Shown here in pieces: positions 6,581 to 14,643 of a stretch of DNA of 27,339 bases. Source of the stretch: CAXSEF01 sp050955025 (GTDB lineage: Bacteria; Pseudomonadota; Alphaproteobacteria; Acetobacterales; Acetobacteraceae); assembly GCA_050955025.1 (NCBI GenBank), contig JBPBQX010000054.1, forward strand, positions 1-27,339, read 5' to 3'. A program made the translations under genes and the position numbers. The notes under the pieces were generated by a model that made no database searches, had not been told where the DNA came from, and worked only from the letters and a program-made list of their open reading frames with translations. The first letter of the stretch is position 1, and each line of letters begins with the position of its first letter.

Positions 6581-8189
6581 GTCTGCCTTGACCCGCCTCC
6601 TCGCCGCCGTGCTCTGCCTCGCCTTCCTCGCCACCCCCGCCCAGGCGCAGCCCGACCGCACGGCCGTGCTCGCCGCCCTGTGCGCGCCCGACAGCCGCGA
6701 CGCCACCGCCGCCCTCGCCGGCCTCGTCTCCGACGCCCCCGCGTCCGACGCCGACACGCTCGCCTGGGCCAGGACGGCGACCACGGCCTACGCCGCGCGC
6801 CAGCTCCGCTGCGCCCCCGACGGCCGCGCCACGCTCGACCTCCCCGCCGGCCCCCTGGACGCCGCCACCCTCGCGGCCGCGCCGGTCCCCGACGACGCCC
6901 GCACCCCGGTGCCGAGCCTGCGCTCGCGCGCCGTGCTGGAGCAGCTCGGCGCCGTGCTGACGCTGTTCACCGCCCGCGACGAGCCCACCCTCTCCGCCGC
7001 TGCCCACACCTTGGAGCGCCGCGCCGACGGCCTGCCCCCCTCGCTCCTGGAGGCCGCGCTGGCCCGCGACCCCGCCGCCGCCCCCACCCTGCGCGCCCTG
7101 CTGGTCGCCGCCGGCCTGCACGCGCCCGACACCGACGCCCGCCTGCGCGCCATCGCCGCCCTCGGCCAGGACGCCTCCACCCGCGCCGAGGTCCAGCTCG
7201 CAGCCCTGCGCGCCGACCCCGCCTACGCCGCCGACTCCCGCATCGCCCACGCGCTCGACTCGGCACTCGCCCGCGTGCGCCTCTGGCTAGGCGCCGGGCG
7301 CGTGCTGGTGGTGCTGTACAACGGTCTCAGCGTGGGCAGTGTGCTGTTCATGTCCGCGGCCGGCCTCGTGATCATCTTCGGCCTGATGGGCGTGATCAAC
7401 CTGGCGCAGGGCGAGCTGATCACGGTCGGCGCCTACGCCACCTTCTGCGTGCAGCAGGCCCTGCGCGCCTGGGCCCCGGCCTGGGTGAACTGGTATCCGC
7501 TGCTCGCGATCCCCGTCGCCTTTGCGGCCACCGCGGCGCTCGGCGTGGCGATCGAGGTCCTCGTGGTCCGCCACCTCTACCGCCGCCCGCTGATGACCCT
7601 GCTCGCCACGTGGGCAATCAGCCTGCTCCTGATCAACGCGATCCGCGTCCTCTTCGGCAGCCAGAACCTGCAGTTCCTTACGCCCCCGTACCTGACGGGC
7701 GGCGTGCGCGTGGTCGGCGACTTCCTCGTCACCTGGAACCACCTCGGCGCCATCCTCGCGGCAATCGTCGCTTTCGCCGCCACGCTCGCCGTGCTGCGCC
7801 TGACCGACCTCGGCCTGTTCATCCGCGCGGTTACGCAGAACCGCGCGATGGCCGAGGGCGTCGGCATCGCCACGCGCCGCATCGACATGGCCGCCTTCGG
7901 CCTGGGCGCGGGCCTGGCCGGGCTGAGCGGCGTGGCGCTCTCGCCGATCTACAACGTCAACCCCTCCATGGGCACCGGCTTCATCATCGACAGCTTCATG
8001 GTCGTCGTCCTCGGCGGCGTCGGCAGCCTCGCCGGCACCGCGCTGGCCGCCCTCGGCATCGGCCTGGTCGACGTTGGCATCGAGCCCTTCTACGGCGCCG
8101 TCGCCGCCAAGGTCGTCTCGCTCCTCCTGATCATCGCCATCATCCAGTGGCGCCCCGAAGGCCTCGTCCCCCCGCGCGGCCGCCGATGA
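6579..8189 (+). CDS. urtB: Urea ABC transporter permease UrtB with periplasmic N-terminal extension
   Basis: 536 aa, the length of proteobacterial UrtB. Residues 1-21 form a signal-like segment (LTRLLAAVLCLAFLATPAQA). Roughly residues 22-235 form an Ala/Asp/Arg-rich helical domain typical of UrtB. The permease domain follows from about 240, with the hallmark IIFGLMGVINLAQGELITVG and the later motif LFIRAVTQNRAMAEGVG. No ATG, GTG or upstream start allows the signal peptide, so the start is TTG 6579 or TTG 6588. Neither has a Shine-Dalgarno, and the former lies at the edge of the repeat. The 3' end overlaps urtC by ATGA. It pairs with UrtC to form the membrane channel. Confidence 0.92.
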   Translation: MSALTRLLAAVLCLAFLATPAQAQPDRTAVLAALCAPDSRDATAALAGLVSDAPASDADTLAWARTATTAYAARQLRCAPDGRATLDLPAGPLDAATLAAAPVPDDARTPVPSLRSRAVLEQLGAVLTLFTARDEPTLSAAAHTLERRADGLPPSLLEAALARDPAAAPTLRALLVAAGLHAPDTDARLRAIAALGQDASTRAEVQLAALRADPAYAADSRIAHALDSALARVRLWLGAGRVLVVLYNGLSVGSVLFMSAAGLVIIFGLMGVINLAQGELITVGAYATFCVQQALRAWAPAWVNWYPLLAIPVAFAATAALGVAIEVLVVRHLYRRPLMTLLATWAISLLLINAIRVLFGSQNLQFLTPPYLTGGVRVVGDFLVTWNHLGAILAAIVAFAATLAVLRLTDLGLFIRAVTQNRAMAEGVGIATRRIDMAAFGLGAGLAGLSGVALSPIYNVNPSMGTGFIIDSFMVVVLGGVGSLAGTALAALGIGLVDVGIEPFYGAVAAKVVSLLLIIAIIQWRPEGLVPPRGRR

Positions 8190-9301
8190 ACAACCCCGCG
8201 AAAGCCCCCCGCGACAACCTCGCCACGCTGGCCGCGCTGCTCCTCGCCGCCGCCACCCTCGCCGTGCCGCTCGCCGGCCTCGGCCTCCTGCCCGGCATCG
8301 GCCTCTCCCCCTACGCCGCCAACCTCGTCGGCCAGACCATGTGCTTCGCCGTGCTGGCGATGTCGGTGGACCTGATGTGGGGCGGCGCCGGCGTGCTCAG
8401 CCTCGGCCACGGCCTGTTCTTCGCGCTCGGCGGATACCTGTGCGCAATGCACCTGCTGCGCACGGCCTGGCACGCGACCGGCACGCTCCCCGACTTCCTC
8501 CTGTTCATGGGCCAGGGCGGCTTCCCCGCCTGGTGGGGCTTCGCCGACAGCTGGGCGCTCACCCTGGCCGCGATCGTCGCCGTGCCCGCGGCCGCGGCCT
8601 TCGCGTTCGGCTACGTCTCGTTCCGCTCCCGCGTCAACGGCGTCTACTTCTCGATCATCTCCCAGGCGCTGGTCTACACGGCAATGCTGCTGATGTTCCG
8701 CAACGACACCGGCTTCGGCGGCAACAACGGCATGACCGGCTTCCGCACCGTCGCCGGCCTCCCCTCCGGCGGACGCGCCGCCACGATCCTCCTCGCGACC
8801 CTGTCCTGCGCCGCCGCCCTTGCCACCCTGCTCGGCGGCCGCGCCCTGCTGGCAACCCGCTTCGGCCGCCTGCTCGCCGCCATCCGCGACGACGAGCCCC
8901 GCCTGCGCTTCCTCGGCTACCAGACGCTCTGGCTCAAGCTCGCCGCCTGGTGCCTGTCCGCCTCCCTCGCGGGCATCGCCGGCGCGCTCTACGTCCCCCA
9001 GGTCGGCATCGTGAACCCGTCCCTCCTGGACCCCTCGCTCTCTCTGGAGGTCGCCGTCTGGGTCGCCGTCGGCGGTCGCGGCGGCCTCTACGGCGCCCTC
9101 GCCGGCGCGATCCTCGTCAACCTGCTCCGCCTCTGGCTGTCCGCGTCGGCCCCCGTGCTGCTGCCCTTCGTGCTCGGCCTCCTGGTGCTCGCCGTGGTCC
9201 TCGCCCTGCCCAACGGCCTGCTGGACCTGCGCAACCGCTCCCGCGCCTGGCTCGCCGCCCTCGGCTCAGCCCCCCTCCTCCTACGCCGGCCCGGCCAATG
9301 A
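8186..9301 (+). CDS. urtC: Urea ABC transporter permease UrtC
   Basis: Inner-membrane permease of 371 aa, the usual UrtC length. Recognisable UrtC blocks are AVLAMSVDLMWGGAGVLSLGHG near residue 55, FFALGGYLCAMHLL, then FRNDTGFGGNNGMTGF and LLAAIRDDEPRLRFLGYQ mid-protein. The C-terminal region contains PSLLDPSLSLEVAVWVAVGG. Many hydrophobic helices span the protein. The ATG overlaps the urtB stop and the stop overlaps the urtD start (both ATGA), so synthesis is probably coupled and stoichiometric. Confidence 0.94.
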   Translation: MNNPAKAPRDNLATLAALLLAAATLAVPLAGLGLLPGIGLSPYAANLVGQTMCFAVLAMSVDLMWGGAGVLSLGHGLFFALGGYLCAMHLLRTAWHATGTLPDFLLFMGQGGFPAWWGFADSWALTLAAIVAVPAAAAFAFGYVSFRSRVNGVYFSIISQALVYTAMLLMFRNDTGFGGNNGMTGFRTVAGLPSGGRAATILLATLSCAAALATLLGGRALLATRFGRLLAAIRDDEPRLRFLGYQTLWLKLAAWCLSASLAGIAGALYVPQVGIVNPSLLDPSLSLEVAVWVAVGGRGGLYGALAGAILVNLLRLWLSASAPVLLPFVLGLLVLAVVLALPNGLLDLRNRSRAWLAALGSAPLLLRRPGQ

Positions 9302-10052
9302 CTCCCCCGCAACCCGGCGTGCCCGCGATCCGCACCGAGAACCTGACCGTCTCCTTCGGCCGCTTCGTCGCCATCAACGGCCTGTCGTTCCACGCGAACT
9401 ACGGCGAGGTGCGCGGCGTGATCGGCCCCAACGGCGCGGGCAAGACGACGCTGCTCGACGCCCTGACCGGCAAGGCGCGCCCCGCCGCCGGCACCATCAC
9501 GCTCGACGGCCGCATCGACGTCACCCGCCTTGGCGAGGTCGAGCTGGCCCTCGCCGGTATCGGCCGCAAGTTCCAGAAACCCTCCGTGTTCGAGGCGCTG
9601 AGCGTGGCGGAGAACCTCGACCTGGCGCTTCGCCTGCACCGCCGCTCCCTGCTGCGCGAGGTCCTCGCCCCTCGCGCCGCCAAGCGCGAGGCGATCGACC
9701 GCCTGCTGCACACGATCGGCCTGGACGCGCTGCCCGACGCGCTCGCCGGCACGCTCAGCCACGGCCAGAAGCAGTGGCTCGAGATCGGCATGGTCCTCGC
9801 CTCCGAGCCCCGCCTCCTCCTCCTCGACGAACCCGTCGCCGGCATGAGCGACGCGGAAACCGAACACACCGCCGCCCTGGTGCGCGCCCTCCGCTCCCCG
9901 TCGCGCGCCATCGTGGTGATCGAACACGACATGGACTTCGTGGAGCAAGTCGCGGACTCGGTGAGCGTGCTGCACGAGGGCCGCTCCCTGTTCGAGGGCT
10001 CGATGGCCGCCGCCCGCGCCGACCGCACCGTCATCGACGTGTACATCGGCCG

Positions 10053-10056
<4 letters not shown>
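9298..10056 (+). CDS. urtD: Urea ABC transporter ATP-binding protein UrtD
   Basis: 252-aa cytoplasmic ATPase. Walker A GPNGAGKT is at 43-50. The UrtD-typical Q-loop stretch GIGRKFQKPSVFEALSVAEN starts near 88. The signature LSHGQKQWLEIG starts at 153. Walker B RLLLLDEPVAGM contains Asp177-Glu178, and the switch histidine is His210 (VIEHDMDFVE). All catalytic elements are intact. It is joined to urtC and urtE by ATGA overlaps and pairs with UrtE to energise transport. Confidence 0.95.
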
Positions 10057-10784
<728 letters not shown>

Positions 10785-10808
10785 CCCCCAACCCCGGAGA
10801 CACCGCCC

Positions 10809-11744
10809 ATGAGCCAGCACCACACCATCCCCGCCACCCACGGGAACATGGTCCTCGGCTACCTCGACGCCCTGACGCCGCCGGTGCTGCACGTGGACTC
10901 CGGCGACACCGTCACCCTCGCCTCCTTCCCCGCCGGCGGCCGCTCGTCGCTCCCCCCGGACCTGCCGATCCCCGCCGACTATCTCGCCGCCCTGGACGCG
11001 CTGCCCGACGGCCCCGGCCCGCACTTCATCACCGGCCCGGTGTTCGTGCGCGGCGCCATGCCGGGCGACACGCTGCAGGTCGACATCCTCGCCGCCGAGC
11101 CGACCATGGACTGGGGCTTCGTCGCCATCCTCCCCCTGCTCGGCACGCTCCCCGAGGAGTTCACCGACTACGAGACGATCCACCCCAGCATCGACCGCGC
11201 GCGCGGCACGACCACGCTGCCCTGGGGCACGGAGCTGGCGCTCGACCCGTTCTTCGGCATCATGGGCGTCGCCCCCCCGAAGGAGTGGGGCCGCTGCGGC
11301 TCGCCCGTGCCCCGCGCCTTCGGCGGCAACATGGACAACAAGGAGCTCAAGCCCGGCGCCACGCTCTACCTGCCGGTGTTCAACGAGGGCGCCCTGTTCA
11401 TGGCCGGCGACGGTCACGGCGTGCAGGGCGACGGCGAGGTCTGCATCACCGCGCTCGAGACCGGCCTCTCCGGCACCTTCCGCCTCACCGTGCGCCGCGA
11501 CTTCCCCGTCGCACGCCCGTTCGCCGAGACCCCCACCCACCTGATGTCCATCGGCCTCGACGAGGACCTCGACGACGCCGCGAAGCAGGCGGTGCGCGAG
11601 ATGGTGCACCACGTCTGCGCCCGCACGAGCCTGACGCGCAACCAGGCCTACATGCTGTGCTCGCTGGCCGGCGACCTGCGCGTCACGCAGACGGTGGACG
11701 GCAACAAGGGCGTCCACATGATGCTCGCCAAGTCGCTCCTCTAA
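10809..11744 (+). CDS. Acetamidase/formamidase family amidohydrolase
   Basis: 311-aa enzyme of the FmdA/AmdA family (PF03069). Members hydrolyse formamide or short aliphatic amides to the acid and ammonia. Family hallmarks are FGGNMDNKEL near residue 171 and GDGHGVQGDGE at 200-210, where the conserved His, Asp and Glu cluster in family structures. CGGAGA lies upstream of the ATG. As last gene of the urt operon it links import to ammonia release, in the position where urease genes often sit. This suggests that the urt-like transporter here may serve formamide or small amides. The stop TAA coincides with the first bases of the T-family repeat. It is divergent in sequence and shorter than the 360-aa homologue at 16706-17788. 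Confidence 0.9.
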   Translation: MSQHHTIPATHGNMVLGYLDALTPPVLHVDSGDTVTLASFPAGGRSSLPPDLPIPADYLAALDALPDGPGPHFITGPVFVRGAMPGDTLQVDILAAEPTMDWGFVAILPLLGTLPEEFTDYETIHPSIDRARGTTTLPWGTELALDPFFGIMGVAPPKEWGRCGSPVPRAFGGNMDNKELKPGATLYLPVFNEGALFMAGDGHGVQGDGEVCITALETGLSGTFRLTVRRDFPVARPFAETPTHLMSIGLDEDLDDAAKQAVREMVHHVCARTSLTRNQAYMLCSLAGDLRVTQTVDGNKGVHMMLAKSLL

Positions 11745-11861
11745 GGAAGCAAGCAGTTCTTTCTTGAAAGAAAGAACCAAAGAACTTTGCCCATGAGGTC
11801 CGGAACCAAATGGGCAAAGTCTTTTTGCTTCTTTTTCTTCAGAAAAAGAAGGCCTTCCTTA
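11742..11861. terminator. Three-hairpin A/T-rich bidirectional terminator, family T copy 1
   Basis: The element is bounded by TAAGGAAG and CTTCCTTA. Hairpin A (11756-11777) has arms GTTCTTTCTT/AAGAAAGAAC with loop GA. Hairpin B pairs ACTTTGCCCAT (11784-11794) with ATGGGCAAAGT (11810-11820), followed by CTTTTTG. Hairpin C (11828-11851) has arms CTTCTTTTTCT/AGAAAAAGAAG with loop TC. Hairpin B plus the T-run fits an intrinsic terminator on the plus strand; on the minus strand a pyrimidine-rich tract follows B. It lies between the convergent formamidase and amidase genes, and both stop codons (TAA) coincide with its ends. Its A/T richness contrasts sharply with the surrounding DNA. Confidence 0.88.
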
Positions 11862-13391
11862 CTCCCTGACGAGCACCGGCGCCCGCCGGTGCCGCGTCGC
11901 GCACTCGTAGTCGTGCCCCAGCGCGAGCAGCGTCGCCTCGCTCCACATCGGCCCCACGAACACCAGGCCGAACGGCGCCCCGGACTCGTGGTATCCCGCG
12001 GGCACGGTAAGCGCGGGCAGCCCGGCGATGTTGATCTCGCTGACGACGGTCTCGTGGATCGGCGCGGGCCCGTGCAGCGGCCCGAGCGCGTCGCGCATCT
12101 GCGGGAACACCAGCGCGTCGAGCCGGTGCGCCGCGAACACCGCGCCGAAGATCGCCAGATACGCCTCGCGCGCCCCGATGAACTCCGACAAATCCGGCGG
12201 GCTGGCCGGGTCCGCAAGACAGGCGGCGAACTGCGGCAGATGCGGCATGAACCCGAGCACGCCGGTCGGTGCGAAGGCATCCTCGCGCGCCGTCGCCGCC
12301 GCGAACTCCACGAACGTCTTCAGCGCCGCGTCCGGCCCGAGACGCTCCAGGTACTTCTGCAGGTCGTAGGGCACGGACTCCATGCCGCGCGCGTCGAACT
12401 CGGCGAGCGGCGGCGTGGGCTTGCGCAACGCCGCGAAACCCGTGCCCGCGAACGGATCCTCGACCAGCACCGCGCCGCGCGCTTCCAGCTCGCCCTGCGC
12501 CCGCTCGTACAGCCGCACGGTCTCGTCCGACAGCGGCAGGTCGCGCCACCCCGGCCCGTACAGCCCGACCCGCTTGCCCCGCAGCGCGTCCTCGGCGAGC
12601 AGCGATGCATAGCCGCCGGCCGGACGATGCCCGACGCCCGCGATCGTCTTCGGGTCCTCGTAGGAGAACCCAGCCAGCGCATCAAGCGTGAGCGCCGCAT
12701 CACGCACGCAGCGCGACACCGGCCCCACGACATCGCGCAACGCGGACAGCGGCATCACCCCCGCGTTCGGCACAAGGGCAAATGTCGGCTTCAGCCCGAC
12801 CAGCGCCTGCGCCGACGCCGGGTTCTGGATCGAGCCGCCGGTCTCCTCCGCGAGCGCGAGGACGGCCATGCTGGCGGCCACGGCACAGGCGGAGCCGGCG
12901 CTGCTCCCGCCCGGCAGAAATTCGCGGCCCGCGGGATTGTAGGTCGGTCCGGCCCAGCTCCCGTTGGCGTGCGCCCCGGTGTGGCTCAGGATCGGCACGT
13001 TGGTCTTGCCCAGGATCACCGCCCCTGCCGCGCGCATCCGCGCCACGACCGGCGAGTCCGTCGCCGGCATCAGGTCCACGCCGCCCGACGCCGCGTGCAG
13101 CAGCGACCAGCCCGCGGTAGTGGGGAAGCCCACCATGTCCATCGGGTCCTTGACCACGACGGGCACCCCGGCCAGCGGCCCGAGCGCCTCGCCGGCCGCG
13201 CGCCGCCTGTCGATCGCGCGCGCGTCCTCCAGCGCGTCCGGGTTGAGGAAGATGATCGCGTTGTAGGCGGGGTTCCACGCGGCGATGCGATCGAGGAACG
13301 CCTGCGTCAGCGCCTCCGAGGTTGCGGCTCCGCTGGCGAACGCGTCCTGCGCGCCCTGCACCGTCAGCTCCACGATGTCGATGTCGCCCAT
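11859..13391 (-). CDS. Amidase-signature (AS) family amidase
   Basis: 510-aa cytoplasmic amidase. The Ser-cisSer-Lys triad is visible: Lys81 in VVVKDPMDM, cis-Ser163 in PGGSSAGSACAVA, and nucleophile Ser187 in TGGSIQNPAS, with the usual 24-residue spacing between the serines. The motif following the nucleophile is GGSIQ rather than the common GGSIR, and the preceding Asp of GTDTGGS is Glu here (EETGGS). The start at 13391 gives a normal N-terminus, though only a weak GGCAGG lies upstream. It is transcribed alone and away from the sigma-54-controlled amino-acid transporter. AS enzymes hydrolyse diverse amides; the substrate cannot be fixed from sequence. Confidence 0.92.
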   Translation of the reverse strand: MGDIDIVELTVQGAQDAFASGAATSEALTQAFLDRIAAWNPAYNAIIFLNPDALEDARAIDRRRAAGEALGPLAGVPVVVKDPMDMVGFPTTAGWSLLHAASGGVDLMPATDSPVVARMRAAGAVILGKTNVPILSHTGAHANGSWAGPTYNPAGREFLPGGSSAGSACAVAASMAVLALAEETGGSIQNPASAQALVGLKPTFALVPNAGVMPLSALRDVVGPVSRCVRDAALTLDALAGFSYEDPKTIAGVGHRPAGGYASLLAEDALRGKRVGLYGPGWRDLPLSDETVRLYERAQGELEARGAVLVEDPFAGTGFAALRKPTPPLAEFDARGMESVPYDLQKYLERLGPDAALKTFVEFAAATAREDAFAPTGVLGFMPHLPQFAACLADPASPPDLSEFIGAREAYLAIFGAVFAAHRLDALVFPQMRDALGPLHGPAPIHETVVSEINIAGLPALTVPAGYHESGAPFGLVFVGPMWSEATLLALGHDYECATRHRRAPVLVRE

Positions 13392-13478
13392 GCGCCGTGT
13401 CCGATCCTGCCAGGTCCAGTCCGCGGAGGGTGTCGTTCATCCGCCCGACGCGCAACCCCGCAGATCACCCCGGCCGCC

Positions 13479-13494
13479 GCGGAACACGTTCCGC
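13479..13494. promoter_or_regulatory. Inverted repeat, candidate operator
   Basis: GCGGAAC-AC-GTTCCGC has 7-bp arms around a 2-bp centre, a geometry suited to a dimeric regulator. It sits about 88 bp upstream of the amidase ATG (minus) and about 170 bp upstream of the sigma-54 -24 element. The regulator is unknown. Confidence 0.4.
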
Positions 13495-13522
13495 AAACAG
13501 CACGAGAACCCGCCTGCCTGAG

Positions 13523-13540
13523 CCGCCTCGCGCGAGGCGG
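13523..13540. promoter_or_regulatory. 18-bp perfect palindrome, candidate operator or enhancer
   Basis: CCGCCTCGC/GCGAGGCGG is perfectly self-complementary and lies about 120 bp upstream of the sigma-54 promoter, a distance typical of enhancer sites. It does not match the NtrC consensus. In DNA this GC-rich, chance palindromes are not negligible. Confidence 0.35.
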
Positions 13541-13660
13541 GCGACGACCATGCGTTGCGCGAAAGGAACAAACGCGCGGCGACGACCTGCTCCCGCCCCG
13601 GCGAGCACGTCGCATGCGCCACGCGCGGCCGGGCCGACGGACGCCCGCAACGTCCGGTGA

Positions 13661-13676
13661 TGGCACAGCGATTGCA
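13661..13676 (+). promoter_or_regulatory. Sigma-54 (RpoN) promoter of the polar amino-acid transporter operon
   Basis: TGGCACAGCGATTGCA is TGGCAC, five bases, TTGCA, with the -24 GG at 13662-13663 and the -12 GC at 13674-13675 exactly 12 bp apart. The predicted start is near 13687, ahead of GGAAGG (13705-13710) and the ATG at 13720. Confidence 0.87.
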
Positions 13677-13719
13677 CTCCCGCTCGCCCCGCGAAGCAGC
13701 CACCGGAAGGTCATCGGAC

Positions 13720-14643
13720 ATGAGCACACACCAGGGACACGCGCGCGGCCAGCGTGGCGGCACGACGCGACGCCCCGGCCTGCGGGGCTGGCTCGGCGCC
13801 GCCTCCGCGCTCGCCTGCGTCGCCGCCCTCGCCCTGCCCGGCACCGCGCGCGCTGCGGCGCCGGCAGCCTGCGGCGCGCTGCAGGCGAAATACCCCACCC
13901 TGAAAGGCCGCACGCTGGTCGACGCGGTGAACCCACACACGCCCGGCTACGAGGCGCTCGATCCCGCCGACCCCGAGCACTACATCGGCTTCGACATCGA
14001 CCTGGTGCAGGCGCTCGGCGAGTGCCTCGGCTTCGACGTGACCTACAAGTCCGTCGCCTTCGCCGCGATGCTGCCGACGCTGCAGAGCGGCCAGGCCGAC
14101 ATCATCATCTCCGACATCTACGCGACCAGCGAGCGCGCCCGCGCCGCCGACTTCATCACCTACTCCAAGGTCTCCGACGGCGTGCTCGTCGCCAAGGGCA
14201 ACCCGAAGCACCTGGACGGCATCGACGCCACCATGTGCGGCACGACGGCTGCGGAGAACACCGGCTTCGTCGAGGTCCCCCTGGTCCAGGCCCTGGCCGA
14301 GCCGTGCAAGGCCGCCGGCAAGCCCGCGCCGACGCTGGAGCTGTACGACAACAATGCCAACTGCATCCAGGCCGTCCTCGCCGGCCGCGCCGACACCTAC
14401 ATCAACGACGTCAACACCGTGGACCAGGCGGTCAAAGCCTACCCCGACAAGCTCGCCAAGGCCGCCGCGGTGACGCTGCCGTACTTCATCGGCATCGCCG
14501 TACCCAAGGGCAAGACCGAGTTCCGCGACGCCATCGTGGCCGCGCTGACCGCCCTGCAGGACGCGGGCGTGGAAACCGCTCTGCTCACGAAGTGGTCACT
14601 CGACGCCGGCACGCTCGAGGCGCCCAGGCTCGTGACGGAGTAG
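13720..14643 (+). CDS. Polar amino-acid-type ABC transporter substrate-binding protein (SBP_bac_3)
   Basis: 307-aa periplasmic protein with a Sec-like signal (basic N-terminus, then WLGAASALACVAALALPGTARA). Family-3 blocks are YIGFDIDLVQALGECLGFDVTYK, FAAMLPTLQSGQADIIISDIYATSERARAADFI and IAVPKGKTEFRDAI. The start at ATG 13720 has GGAAGG 9 nt upstream. Cys pairs in the mature protein (AACGAL, CLGF, TMCGTT, EPCKA, ANCIQ) may form disulphides. Its stop TAG overlaps the GTG of the fused permease-ATPase by one base, so they form one transporter. Located behind a sigma-54 promoter and next to amidases, its ligand is probably a nitrogen-rich amino acid or derivative; the identity is unknown. Confidence 0.92.
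   Translation: MSTHQGHARGQRGGTTRRPGLRGWLGAASALACVAALALPGTARAAAPAACGALQAKYPTLKGRTLVDAVNPHTPGYEALDPADPEHYIGFDIDLVQALGECLGFDVTYKSVAFAAMLPTLQSGQADIIISDIYATSERARAADFITYSKVSDGVLVAKGNPKHLDGIDATMCGTTAAENTGFVEVPLVQALAEPCKAAGKPAPTLELYDNNANCIQAVLAGRADTYINDVNTVDQAVKAYPDKLAKAAAVTLPYFIGIAVPKGKTEFRDAIVAALTALQDAGVETALLTKWSLDAGTLEAPRLVTE

Larger units (their letters stand above)
13392..13719. other. Divergent control region between amidase and amino-acid transporter operon
   Basis: This 328-bp region has no convincing gene. It contains the sigma-54 promoter at 13661-13676 and two perfect or near-perfect palindromes (13479-13494 and 13523-13540). No clear promoter for the leftward amidase gene was recognised. 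An open frame continues upstream of the binding-protein start, but lacks a ribosome site and would place the signal peptide internally. Confidence 0.6.

Noticed and set aside
11787..14642. A very long plus-strand open frame that runs into the permease-ATPase, suggesting a 1487-residue protein
   Set aside because: The part before 14643 is antisense to the amidase and out of frame with the binding protein. It is an artefact of high GC. The real protein starts at GTG 14643, where transporter similarity begins.
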